In this document: positions 51,060 to 60,176 of the stretch, piece after piece
Position numbering within the stretch: the stretch's first letter is position 1
Layout of the letters: each line of letters opens with the position of its first letter
Assembly: GCA_905214225.1 (NCBI GenBank)
Contig: CAJMLL010000001.1
Span: forward strand, 1 to 64,000
Direction: 5' to 3'
DNA: 64,000 nucleotides
From: an uncultured bacterium
GTDB taxonomy: Bacteria; Bacillota; Clostridia; Peptostreptococcales; Anaerovoracaceae
Made by a program: the position numbers and the translations under genes
Notes under the pieces: generated by a model
What the model saw: only the letters and a program-made list of their open reading frames with translations
What the model was told of the DNA's origin: nothing
The model's database searches: none

Positions 51060-52184
51060 ATGGATTATGAGGAATTGAAACAGAAAATAGCGGAGCTTCC
51101 GCCGGAAACGATGACGAATGCGGAACGCGGACAGAAGTATGCAGCAGGAGAAATGGTGGACCACATTCCCTTTTCCCTTCAGAGTAATGAAGAAGCGATG
51201 ACGGATATTTTCGGTTATACGACGGCGCAGAGTCTGGATGGTACGAAAGTCATGATCGATGTGCTGAAGCGCCGGAAAGAAGAATTCGGAATTGAGGGAA
51301 TCAAGGTCGGTCTGCGTCTGAGAACAGTTGGACAGGCCGTCGGTTCAGCGATGCATTTTCCTGAAGTCGGCATTGATTCGGTAGAAAAATTTGTCCTTGA
51401 CCAGCCGGATTTTTCAGGGCTGGATGAAATCCTGAAAAATGACCCCTACACAAATCCGCTCTACCAGTCCATGCTGCAGCGCTGCAGGGAGCTGAAGGAC
51501 GCCTTTCCGGATATGGGAGTCAACACCGTTGTCGCCGGTCCGATTACTACAGCCGCGGCCATCCGGCCGATTGAGCTGGTTTTACGAGATACGATGAAAC
51601 ATAGGGATAAGCTCTCCGATCTTCTGAACTTCTGCGTCGATCACTCTCTGGCCTGGGTGGATATGATGGTAAAGGAATTCGGCAGCATGCCCTGCGGAAT
51701 CTGTGACCCGGTGTCCTGTGCGGACATTTTCAGCCCGCGGCAGTATGAGCAGTTTTCAGAGCCCTATCTTACCCGCCTGATCGATGGACTATACGAGATT
51801 ACCGGAAGAAAGCCGGGCCTCCACATCTGCGGAAAGACGCATCCGCTCTGGTCACACATGCTGAATCTGAACATCGCCAGTTACAGCGTTGACAACTCAG
51901 AGGACCTTGAGAAGGCAAAAGAAGTTCTGGGCCATAAATATATGCTGGTCGGAAATGTCGCACCGGTCGATGTCATGCTGAACGGGACCATCGACGAAGT
52001 CATCGACACATGCCGCGAATGTCTCAGGAAGGGCGCAGACAGCCCGATGGGATACACCCTTGGCACAGGCTGCCAGGTGTCGATCGGAACAAAAAGAGAG
52101 AATTTTGACGCCTTTATTTATGCCGCAAGAAAGTACGGCCGCGGCGCACAGAAAGGCCGGCTCCCTCAGGGCCTTGAGGATTAA
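51060..52184 (+). CDS. Uroporphyrinogen decarboxylase-like corrinoid methyltransferase
   Basis: A 374-residue protein of the UroD/MtaA fold. It has the zinc-ligand set of methylcobamide:CoM-type methyltransferases: H255-x-C257 in LHICGK and C338 in GTGCQVS; true HemE lacks these. It would transfer a methyl group between a corrinoid protein and an acceptor. The start at 51060 follows GCAGGAGGATGCC; a frame from 50946 has no site. No corrinoid protein or second methyltransferase is near, so the methyl donor and acceptor are unknown. Confidence 0.8.
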   Translation: MDYEELKQKIAELPPETMTNAERGQKYAAGEMVDHIPFSLQSNEEAMTDIFGYTTAQSLDGTKVMIDVLKRRKEEFGIEGIKVGLRLRTVGQAVGSAMHFPEVGIDSVEKFVLDQPDFSGLDEILKNDPYTNPLYQSMLQRCRELKDAFPDMGVNTVVAGPITTAAAIRPIELVLRDTMKHRDKLSDLLNFCVDHSLAWVDMMVKEFGSMPCGICDPVSCADIFSPRQYEQFSEPYLTRLIDGLYEITGRKPGLHICGKTHPLWSHMLNLNIASYSVDNSEDLEKAKEVLGHKYMLVGNVAPVDVMLNGTIDEVIDTCRECLRKGADSPMGYTLGTGCQVSIGTKRENFDAFIYAARKYGRGAQKGRLPQGLED

Positions 52185-52305
52185 ATTCAGCGTTTCATCC
52201 TCCTTCTGCTATAGTAAATGAAGAAACAGGGAAGGCATCCCAGAGCGCAGCAAGAGCAGGAGGGCGCCCGATATAGAAAGGCAGCAGATAAGGAAAGGGC
52301 AGACT

Positions 52306-53859
52306 ATGACAGAACGGAATGCAGGCTATACACAAGAGGAAAAACAGCAGGAGGAGAAGACTGCCCGGGAGATCATTTCCGACGCCAGAAAGCGGATTCT
52401 CATGCAGGAGCGTTCTCTGGACAGCGCGATTTTCTCCATTCATCCGGCGCCGGCGCCTTCAGAAGTGACCGAAGACTACATGCTGGACGGGGAGACTTTT
52501 CAGTACAATCCGGCGCATGTGATTTCTTCTTTCCGTCAGAATGAGCATGCCGTCAGCAGAGCCTTCCTGCACGCCCTTCTTCACGTCCTGTTTCTTCATC
52601 CCTTTGCCGCCCGGACCGACGATCCTGCGCTCTGGAATCTGTCCTGCGACATCGCCGCGGAAGGGATCATCCTGTCCCAGCATAAGGCCTGCTTTTCCCT
52701 GGAGAAGGACCAGAAAGAGCAGAAAATCATCGATCAGATCTATGATCAGGCCGGAATGCTGACTGCAGAGCGGATTTACCGCCATCTTCTCCGGCATACC
52801 TGGACAAAAGAAAAACGCAAGAAAGCAGCCCTTTTGTTCCACCAGGACACGCATGACAGCTGGTACACGAACCGGATGCTCAGAGATCTTCTTAAAAGCC
52901 AGATGAGTGCGATAAGTAATTACGGTGAAGCTTATTCAGAGGCTTACGGAAATTCCAGCAGGACAGAAAATCTAATGGAAAGCATGGAGTTATCTGCTTT
53001 TCCGCCGGAAGAACAGAAGAATCTTTCCGCATCAGATTCTTCTGCCGGAGGCCTGAAAAATCTTTCTTCCGGTCTGCAGTACGGATCTTCGGATCTTCCA
53101 TATCCGCTTCAGTATCTTGAAAAAGACCGGGAATCACTCGTCAGCACATGGACCCGCCGGTCCGACTATGTTTTGTCGAGACTGGAAAAAGGAAGCTCCG
53201 GAAGAAGCGGGGAAGCGGGATGGCTGATGCAGGAACTAAGGGAGGTGAAGCGGAAGCCTGCGGATTACCGGGACTTTCTCCGGAAGTTCGCAAGGCAGGC
53301 GGATACCGTGAAACCGAGCATGGATGAATTTAATCCGATTCTGTATACATACGGCCTTCAGCTCTACGGAAATCTTCCGCTGATCGAGGAGTCAGAGACG
53401 TCGCGGAAAAAGAAGATTTCGGAATTCATCATTGCGGTGGATACGTCCGGGTCGACGGCAGGAAGCCTGGTGCAGGAATTTCTCCGGCAGACTTGTGATA
53501 TACTGATGGATAAGGAATTATTTTCTGAGCGGATGAACCTGCACATTCTGCAGTGTGACGCAGCCATCCAGGAAGTGATGGTCATCCGTCATAAAAGCGA
53601 GATTGAGCAGGCGATGAAGCAGATTCATGTCAAAGGCCTGGGGGGAACGGATTTCCGGCCGGTCTTCTCTTATGCGGAACAGATGAAACGGGAAGGGAAA
53701 ATCACGCACCTTCAGGGGCTTTTGTATTTTACGGACGGGCGCGGCGTGTATCCAAAGAAAAAGCCGGACTTTAAGACGGCATTTGTGTTTCTGCGAAACG
53801 AACTGGACGCGCCAAAGCTTCCGCCCTGGGCATATAAAGTGATTTGGGAGCAGAAATGA
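52306..53859 (+). CDS. VWA-like protein with DUF2201-type N-domain
   Basis: A 517-residue protein of the COG3864 type. The N-terminal half resembles the putative metallopeptidase domain DUF2201, but its motif reads H89-A-L-L-H93, without the glutamate of HExxH. A serine/glycine-rich middle (about 225-290) leads to a C-terminal VWA domain with the metal-binding DTSGS (379-383) and a later TDG. Such proteins work with MoxR-type AAA+ ATPases, and the next gene is one, overlapping by four bases (ATGA). AAGGAAAGG is the ribosome site. The client is unknown. Confidence 0.83.
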   Translation: MTERNAGYTQEEKQQEEKTAREIISDARKRILMQERSLDSAIFSIHPAPAPSEVTEDYMLDGETFQYNPAHVISSFRQNEHAVSRAFLHALLHVLFLHPFAARTDDPALWNLSCDIAAEGIILSQHKACFSLEKDQKEQKIIDQIYDQAGMLTAERIYRHLLRHTWTKEKRKKAALLFHQDTHDSWYTNRMLRDLLKSQMSAISNYGEAYSEAYGNSSRTENLMESMELSAFPPEEQKNLSASDSSAGGLKNLSSGLQYGSSDLPYPLQYLEKDRESLVSTWTRRSDYVLSRLEKGSSGRSGEAGWLMQELREVKRKPADYRDFLRKFARQADTVKPSMDEFNPILYTYGLQLYGNLPLIEESETSRKKKISEFIIAVDTSGSTAGSLVQEFLRQTCDILMDKELFSERMNLHILQCDAAIQEVMVIRHKSEIEQAMKQIHVKGLGGTDFRPVFSYAEQMKREGKITHLQGLLYFTDGRGVYPKKKPDFKTAFVFLRNELDAPKLPPWAYKVIWEQK

Positions 53860-55457
53860 ACATCAGTGAAGCAGAAAAACAGTTAAAATACGCGGCGGAG
53901 TGTTATCTGGAAAAAGACCAGGACGGGGAGTACATCATTCCGCTGGAAGAGCAGCGTCCGCTGTTTCTTTACGGGCCGCCGGGAATCGGAAAAACAGCTA
54001 TTGCCGCGCAGGCGGCGGAAGAACTTCATCTCGGGTTTCTTTCCTATTCTCTGACGCATCACACCCGGCAGACGGCACTTGGCCTTCCCTTCATCACGGA
54101 GAAGCGGTATCAGGGTAAAACGGTGAAGATCTCTTCCTATACCATGAGTGAAATCGTCGCATCCGTTTATGATCTGATGGAGGAAACCGGCATTAAAGAA
54201 GGAATCCTTTTCCTGGATGAGCTGAACTGCGTGTCTGAGACACTGGCTCCTGCCATACTCAGATTCCTGCAGTTTAAAGAGTTCGGGCAGTATAAGATTC
54301 CGGAGGGCTGGGTGATTGTGACCGCAGGAAATCCGACGGAGTACAATGCAGGAGCCAGAAACTTTGATCTGGTAACCCTGGACAGGGTGAAGAAAATCAC
54401 CGTGGAGCCGGATTATTCGGCCTGGCGGACCTATGCCGTGCGTCATGGCGTCCATCCCCTGGTTTTGTCGTATTTAGACACGAGGAAGGAAGATTTTTAC
54501 TCAGTTGAGACGACGGTGGACGGAACGGAATTTGTGACAGCCAGAGCCTGGATGGACCTTTCCACCATGCTGAAGCTGTATGAAAAGAAGCATTTTCCGG
54601 TGGACGAAAACCTGATCATGCAGTATGTGCAGAACGAACGGATTGCAAGGTCCTTTGCGTCCTACTGTGATCTGTTTTATGAATATAAACGGGTGTATCC
54701 GGTGGACGATATTCTGCGGGGCAGGGAAGACGAGGAGACTGTACGGAGGGCGCATGACGCGTCGCTGGACGAACGGCTGGTCCTCTTGCAGCTGATTTTT
54801 GACCGGATGAAGGAGCCGCTCAGGGAAATCTACAGACGCCGAAGCGGAATCAGGGACCTGGAGAGGAGGATCAAGCAGGCCGTCGGTCAGCCGTCCAGGC
54901 ACCGCTATGGCGAGATGATCAATATTCTGCAGGATCTGGCCGCGGAACTTTCTGACACGCTTGAGCACGCACGGAAGTCCGGATCCTCTTCAGAAGAAGA
55001 GCAGAAAATTACCCGAAGTGAAATCCGCCTGCTGACCATGTGGGTGAAGGAACTGCTCCATGAAGGCTCCGAGCGCGGCCGCGACGACAAGGGCAGTGTC
55101 GCCGGAAAGCTGATCGCAGACAGGATGAATGAGCAGCTTCACGAGATGAAGCAGAAGATTGAGACTTCCAGAGGAAATTTGGAGCATGTTTTCCAGTTCT
55201 GCGAGAAGGCCTTCGGGCTGTCTCACGAGATGCTGATCCTCGTCACTGAGCTCACCGCGGACTTCTACTGCGCGGATTTCATCCGTCATTACGGATGTCC
55301 GGCTTACGATGAATACAGCGAGAAGCTGCAGTTCACCGGCCGGCGGACCCAGATCAGAAAAGACCTGCAGGAGATGTCTGCGCAGGATGCGCCAGAGACT
55401 CAGAAGTCTGGAGAGACAAAACACTCCCCGCAGGAAGATGAAGATAGGGAACAGTAA
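53856..55457 (+). CDS. MoxR-type AAA+ ATPase
   Basis: A 533-residue ATPase with Walker A GPPGIGKT (40-47), Walker B LFLDE (D121, E122) and sensor-1 region TAGNPTEYNAGARNF. The C-terminal half (about 290-533) is helical and charged and could bind the VWA partner or other proteins. It starts inside the stop of the VWA gene (ATGA overlap), so the two are translationally coupled. MoxR/VWA pairs act as chaperones for metal insertion or remodelling of partner complexes. Confidence 0.87.
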   Translation: MNISEAEKQLKYAAECYLEKDQDGEYIIPLEEQRPLFLYGPPGIGKTAIAAQAAEELHLGFLSYSLTHHTRQTALGLPFITEKRYQGKTVKISSYTMSEIVASVYDLMEETGIKEGILFLDELNCVSETLAPAILRFLQFKEFGQYKIPEGWVIVTAGNPTEYNAGARNFDLVTLDRVKKITVEPDYSAWRTYAVRHGVHPLVLSYLDTRKEDFYSVETTVDGTEFVTARAWMDLSTMLKLYEKKHFPVDENLIMQYVQNERIARSFASYCDLFYEYKRVYPVDDILRGREDEETVRRAHDASLDERLVLLQLIFDRMKEPLREIYRRRSGIRDLERRIKQAVGQPSRHRYGEMINILQDLAAELSDTLEHARKSGSSSEEEQKITRSEIRLLTMWVKELLHEGSERGRDDKGSVAGKLIADRMNEQLHEMKQKIETSRGNLEHVFQFCEKAFGLSHEMLILVTELTADFYCADFIRHYGCPAYDEYSEKLQFTGRRTQIRKDLQEMSAQDAPETQKSGETKHSPQEDEDREQ

Positions 55458-56326
55458 TGGATATGAACAGACGAGAAATCAATGACAGGTTAACAGAAAA
55501 CCGGGATCAGGCAGCGGGAGCTGCGCAGAAGGAATTCCCGGGTCCTCGTGATTTCGCGCGGGTAGAAGGGAAAGAAAGGAAAAATCCGGCTTCTGCTGCG
55601 CAGATTTACCGTGTTCCGGCCGGGGAAAAGCGCCTGGACGCGGAATCCCTGCATATGCATCCCCAGGCCCGGCAGGCAGAGATCATTATCCTTCCAGACT
55701 CGCTTAAGGAAATTGGAAATTTCTGCTTTTCCGGATATCATGAACTGGAAGAGGCCGTATTTCCGGCCTCTCTTTTTAAGATGGGACGAGGCGTGTTTCA
55801 GCACTGCTGGCATTTGAAGAGGGCCGTTCTTCCTTCCGGAACGGTCTATTTAGATGACCAGTTCTTCTACGGCTGTGGGAATTTAAAGGAGCTGTTCGTC
55901 CCGGCTTCCGTTGAAGAGATCAGCCGGGACGCGCTGAGAAGCTGCAGCCGTCTGAAGAGGGTTTCTGTTTCTGATGGGAGGTTTCCGGATTATCCCCGCC
56001 GGGTACAGCAGCTCGCGGCCTTTACGCTGATGGAGACAGAAGACTGCGGAAATTGGGAAACACTGTCTTCCGCTCATCCCAATGCCGCAGAATATATTAT
56101 AAAGCGTTCCCGGGGGCTGATGGATATTGCCATTGCGGGAAACCATCCTGAGGCTGCTTCTTTTCTGCTTCAGAATATGGATTACAGCGGAGAGGATCTG
56201 CAGGACTTTTCTGGACGGGCGAATGAAGAGGGAAGGACAGAGATCATGGCGCTGCTTCTGAGGGAGATCGGACGGAGAGATGACGGCAGGGCCGATGATG
56301 GTGAAGAGGAAATGTTCAGCTGGTAG
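55457..56326 (+). CDS. LRR (BspA-type) and ankyrin-like repeat protein
   Basis: A 289-residue cytoplasmic protein. Residues about 70-170 contain four LRR_5 repeats of about 23 residues (ILPDSLKEIGNFCFSGYHEL, then similar FPASLFKMGRGVFQHCWHL units). Residues about 195-280 look like degenerate ankyrin repeats (LMDIAIAGNHPEAASFLLQ, EEGRTEIMALLLREIG). It overlaps the MoxR gene by one base (TAATG), so all three genes form one coupled unit. The repeats suggest a target-recognition or adaptor role. No signal peptide is present. Confidence 0.75.
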   Translation: MDMNRREINDRLTENRDQAAGAAQKEFPGPRDFARVEGKERKNPASAAQIYRVPAGEKRLDAESLHMHPQARQAEIIILPDSLKEIGNFCFSGYHELEEAVFPASLFKMGRGVFQHCWHLKRAVLPSGTVYLDDQFFYGCGNLKELFVPASVEEISRDALRSCSRLKRVSVSDGRFPDYPRRVQQLAAFTLMETEDCGNWETLSSAHPNAAEYIIKRSRGLMDIAIAGNHPEAASFLLQNMDYSGEDLQDFSGRANEEGRTEIMALLLREIGRRDDGRADDGEEEMFSW

Positions 56327-56492
56327 GGAGTGAGGTATCAATATAACGTTGACTTGTCTGTAGAAAATGCTCGTATTTGGTGGTATAATGACAATATTCG
56401 AAATAATTAATTAGTATGATGTTTGTTGTATCAAATTGGAAGGTAGTGCAGACACAATGCTTTCAATTTGGTTTTTATTTTGTGGTGGGAAG

Positions 56493-56985
56493 ATGGAAAT
56501 TAAGGATAGAAGGGTCACATCCTTATGGGCAAAAAAAGAAGAGAGGGCAAGTCAATTTTACTGGCTGCCATTAACTACGCATTTGACAGACACTATGAAT
56601 GTCTGCAAATGGTTGTGGAATAATTGGATCAGTGACAGTCAGAGAGATTTCTGCATCCATTCTATAAGACCATGTGACGCAGAGACAGCATCAAATCTTG
56701 CAGCGTTCCTTGGAGCGGTTCATGATCTTGGTAAGGCAACCCCTGCCTTTCAAATTCAAAAGGGATATAGCAATTCTCCAGATTTGGATGATGTTTTGCT
56801 TGAGAGACTGGAGCAGAACGGAATACGTGGAATTTCAACTTTAATTCTTGCAGATCCACACCGATCACATCATACAATTGCTGGAGAATTTATTTTATCA
56901 CATGAGTTTTCAGTCCATGATGATATTGGATCTATTATCGGAGATCACCACGGCAAGCCTGTTGACGATAAACTGATCATAGAGG
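56493..56985 (+). pseudogene. Truncated Cas3'' HD nuclease (type I CRISPR), fused downstream
   Basis: About 165 residues matching the N-terminal HD nuclease of Cas3: WLPLTTHLTDT (H30), FLGAVHDLGKATPAFQ (H77-D78), HRSHHTIAGEF and IIGDHHGKP. It starts at 56493 after GGTGGG. The helicase part is missing; the frame instead runs directly into a teichoic-acid transferase fragment. Base use is AT-richer than its surroundings, suggesting acquired DNA. No other cas gene and no CRISPR array is in the window. It is a relic. Confidence 0.75.
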
Positions 56986-57551
56986 ATCAGTCTGCAACGG
57001 TGATTCAGCTTTGGCACGCTGCCGGAAAAATCAAAAGGTCAGGTTACAGTTCGCTGGGAAAGCCAGACGGCAGGGATCAGAAAGTTGCGGAGATTCTCTG
57101 CATGCACAAGAATTACGACTGGATTATCGCGGGAAACCCAAGGTGGAATCAGTTTTACTGTGAGTCTTTCAATGTGGACAGAAGTAAGCTGAAGTGTCTG
57201 GGGCTTCCGCGGTTTGATTCGCTTCTCCGGTATGGAGCTCCGATGCGGCACCGGATCATGAAGAGGTATCCGCAGATTAAATCTAGGCCGCTGATTCTTT
57301 ATGTTCCGACATTCCGCCGGACACCATCTGATACCTGGAAGGAACTGATTGAAAATCTGGATAAGGATAAATACACCGTTGTGGTCAAGGCGCATCCGAA
57401 CCAGCCTCTTGAAAAAATTGAAGGCACTCTGGATATGCCGGAATTTTCTTCCCGCTAGCTACTGACGGCTGCGGAGTACGTGATTACAGATTATTCCTCC
57501 ATTGCGCTTGAGGCGGCGGCGCTGAACCGGAAAACCTTCACCTCGCAGTGA
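56986..57551 (+). pseudogene. CDP-glycerol glycerophosphotransferase (TagF/TagB-like) fragment
   Basis: Continuing the Cas3'' frame, VIQLWHAAGKIKRSGYSSLGK, CMHKNYDWIIAGNP, RWNQFYCESFNV, and YVPTFRR...VVVKAHPNQ are conserved segments of wall-teichoic-acid glycerophosphotransferases. A TAG at 57456-57458 interrupts the frame. It is followed in the same frame by EYVITDYSSIALEAAALNRK (the UDP/CDP-binding region), ended by TGA at 57549. The N-terminal domain and the end of the gene are lost. The joint with cas3'' lies at about 56970-57000. Confidence 0.75.
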
Positions 57552-58108
57552 TTCAAGGGGAAACGCTTCTCGGAAGAACTGTGCGGCTGCTGGAAGAGCA
57601 GGATCCGTCTGCCGACGTGATTATCACGTTGCATGATGAAAGGTGCAGTGTTCCGGGTGCTGTCCGCTATGAACCGCTGCATAACCGCCGTGAAATTGAT
57701 CGCTTCACCCAGGAACTGATTGAAGATAATGTCTGTTTTCTTTATGGAGATACCTGGTATGAGGAAGAGGTAATCGACAGAATCATGCATGACCAGAATC
57801 CGGCAGGGGTTGGATTTTATGGGAATAGAAAGGACATTGCCGCAGTAAAAGTGCATGACAGCAGTCTGTTCAGGGTTCATGTGAAAATCGTCGGAGACAG
57901 CGCGATTCCGGGAATTCCGCAGAAAAATGTCGCCTGGAAAGTCTAGCACAATATCTGGCAGTCCTGACCTGCGTGCACCTCCTTTACAGAACTCGGGGAT
58001 GAAATCCGCAACATCAACACTCCGGACGAATACAGAAATCTGGAAAGTGAAATGAATGTGCTTCCGGAAGATACAGATATGACCGGATCGTCAACACGAT
58101 ACGCATGA
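57548..58108 (+). pseudogene. Nucleotidyltransferase fragment with in-frame stops
   Basis: The frame reads IQGETLLGRTVRLLEEQ, FLYGDTWYEEE and VAAVKVHDSSLF-like text typical of sugar-phosphate or choline-phosphate nucleotidyltransferases. Stops at 57944-57946 (TAG) and shortly after (TGA, 57965-57967) interrupt it. The same frame then resumes with FTELGDEIRNINTPDEYRNL, the usual C-terminal end. The first about 30 residues with the G-x-G-x-R motif are missing. It is a decayed capsule or teichoic-acid gene. Confidence 0.65.
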
Positions 58109-58286
58109 TCACATTCAGGAATGTAGAAAGTGAAGAATTTGAAGTCTTCTTTGCGGTGCAGAGAATCGGTACCAAAGCTACTATTCCGGTGGACAATGGA
58201 AGCTGCGGCGGTCTGTTTTTAAAATCGACCTAGACACAGGGGCTCTCAGCGAGGCCAGATGTCTTCATTGCTTCTACCAGTTCCAG
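58060..58286 (+). pseudogene. Sugar-transfer ATP-grasp fragment with a frameshift
   Basis: The frame containing NTIRMITFRN, VQRIGTKATIPVDNGSCGGLF matches the ATP-grasp domain associated with sugar transfer. At the T5A4 run near 58216-58224 the frame must shift to continue as KIDLDTGALSEARCLH. After that it is joined, in the frame of the next fragment, to unrelated sequence. There is no start or ribosome site. Confidence 0.55.
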
Positions 58287-59186
58287 ATGCGGGACGGCGA
58301 GCTGTTTATCATCGCGCTTCCTGACCTTCCGGATGGCTATGACGTCAGCCTGGAAAGTGTCCTGAAGCTGATTCATGCCAGAAGGAACCGTCATATTTAC
58401 ATTTCTTATGAGAATGGCTCCTATTTCCTGAACGACAAAAAGAACATCAGCAAGAAGGAACTTGCGGCGCTTTTGATGAAGTACGCGCCGGTTTCGGTTA
58501 TCCGGGCCGCTCTGCCGGGTTATGTAAAAACAGACCCGGGCGAACGCTATGACCAGCTGGAGCTGTATGTCATTAATGAGTACGGGGGATACCCCGATGA
58601 TCGGACAGGCCTTCATGCAGAGAAAGAGAGGGATCTGCCTGAGGATTATGGTACGGAGCCAGAGGATATTTTCCGCCTGGTTAAAGAAAAAGACGATCTG
58701 GCGCTGAAAATGGTCAGCGGATCTCACAGAGACGGATTCTACAGATTCAGTTATAAGGACGGGGAGTATCTGCTGAACGGAGACCCGACATCGGAAGAGG
58801 AGATCGAAGGAATCATTATGAATCCGGACAGCCAGTATCTGATTACTGAATTCATCAAGAGTCATCCGGAACTGTCGAAGTACTATGACGGCGCCGTCAG
58901 CACCCTCCGTTTCATCGTCTTCAAGAAGGACGGAAGAACACCACAGATGGCTGACTGCTACATGAGTGTGGGAACCAGCGCGAACGGAGCCATTGATAAT
59001 ATCGGGGCCGGCGGAATGTTTTTTGTCAAAGTCGACATGAAAGACGGCCACTACAGCGACGCTGCGTTAATGGTAAACAATAATATTATACCGACGCCTT
59101 ATCACCCGGACAGCGGCCTTCTGGTAGAAGGCTATATTCCAATTATGCAGAAGGCAGGGATGCTGCCCGTATATTCCTTTTCGTGA
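58287..59186 (+). pseudogene. Second ATP-grasp fragment, probably truncated
   Basis: An open frame of 299 codons without a ribosome binding site. Its second half (YLITEFIKSHPELSKYYDGA, VSTLRFIVFKKDGR, SVGTSANGAIDNIGAGGMF) repeats the same ATP-grasp pattern as the fragment before it, so a paralogue once stood here. The frame ends HPDSGLLVEGYIPIMQKAGM and stops, short of the usual C-terminal lysine/arginine-rich end. A functional gene is not excluded, but the lack of a start and the decayed neighbours argue for a remnant. Confidence 0.5.
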
Positions 59187-59356
59187 ATCAGTGTGAAATA
59201 TCACATTGAAAAAAATACAGTTAAATTTTAATGCAAGTGTTTAACCCGCATATTGAAGAGGGTAATGTATTAAATGCAGGAAGCTGTAACACTGTCTTAC
59301 GATGTGCCGCATTCCTGTATACAATATATTACAAACAATCGAAAGGGAGTTAAATC

Positions 59357-59869
59357 ATGCTGGATAAAAAGGTAAAAGAACTGATTAACGAACAGATCAC
59401 ATGGGAATTCTATTCTGCTTATCTGTATCTGGACTTTGCCAATTACTATTATGATCAGGGGCTGGACGGCTTCGCTCACTGGTATGACGTGCAGGCTCAG
59501 GAAGAGCGTGACCACGCTATGCTGATGAGACAGTATCTGATCAACAACGGTGAGCGTGTAACCTTCGGCGAAGTCGCAAAGCCGGACAAGACCTATAACG
59601 GACTGGGCGATCCTCTGAAGGCTGGTCTGGAGCATGAGCAGTATGTCACATCCTTGATTAATAAGATTTACAAGGCTGCTGACGATGTCGACGACTACCG
59701 CACCATGCAGTGCTTCGACTGGTTCGTAAAGGAGCAGGGCGAGGAAGAGAAGAACGCTGACGACCTGATTAAGAAGTTCAAGCTCTTCGGAAGCGATCCG
59801 AAAGCCCTGTACGCACTGGATCAGGAACTGATGGCCAGAGTTTATGCCGCTCCGACACTGACCCTGTAA
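59357..59869 (+). CDS. ftnA: Ferritin
   Basis: A 170-residue non-heme ferritin storing iron as ferric mineral. Ferroxidase ligands E17, E50, H53, E94, Q127 and E130 are all present (EERDHAM, EHEQYV, EQGEEEKN). GAAAGGGAG precedes the start. It is monocistronic. The 170-base upstream region is AT-rich with a TATACA/TATATT stretch but no clear Fur or PerR box. Confidence 0.96.
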   Translation: MLDKKVKELINEQITWEFYSAYLYLDFANYYYDQGLDGFAHWYDVQAQEERDHAMLMRQYLINNGERVTFGEVAKPDKTYNGLGDPLKAGLEHEQYVTSLINKIYKAADDVDDYRTMQCFDWFVKEQGEEEKNADDLIKKFKLFGSDPKALYALDQELMARVYAAPTLTL

Positions 59870-59898
59870 GTGCAGGAATAACAGAAGATGAAGAAGTG

Positions 59899-59940
59899 GC
59901 TGCGTCAGGTTTTCATGTGAACCTGGCGCGGCTTTTTTCT
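59899..59940 (+). terminator. Terminator after ferritin
   Basis: GCTGCGTCAGGTT (59899-59911) pairs with AACCTGGCGCGGC (59920-59932, with wobble/mismatch), followed by TTTTTT. Confidence 0.85.
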
Positions 59941-60009
59941 TGTTCTTTTCTTTTGTCCATCCAGCACCAGAAATCCCTGTAATTTTAATAACATTTTACG
60001 AATGATTGC

Positions 60010-60038
60010 TTGACATTAAATTGCGTGCAATATATAAT
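60010..60038 (+). promoter_or_regulatory. Strong promoter of the MBL-rubredoxin gene
   Basis: Consensus TTGACA (60010-60015) and TATAAT (60033-60038) with the optimal 17-base spacer. A 130-base leader follows, in which CCGGGAA (60067-60073) pairs with TTCCCGG (60103-60109) and TCGGA/TCCGA (60089-60101) nests inside. Confidence 0.8.
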
Positions 60039-60176
60039 TGACGTGTCAAATGAAAACAGATGACAACCGGGAACGGATGACACCGCAATCGGATTATCCG
60101 AATTCCCGGATGAATATTTCTGAGTGCGCATGGATTAGATATTAAATCTTTATTCTGCGCAGGAAAGGAGCAGATT

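Noticed and set aside
51060-52184. Annotation as HemE (uroporphyrinogen decarboxylase)
   Set aside because: The H-x-C...C zinc ligands are those of corrinoid methyltransferases and no heme-synthesis gene is near.
56327-59190. Searched for a CRISPR array next to the Cas3'' fragment
   Set aside because: No regularly spaced direct repeats are present; only the nuclease relic remains.
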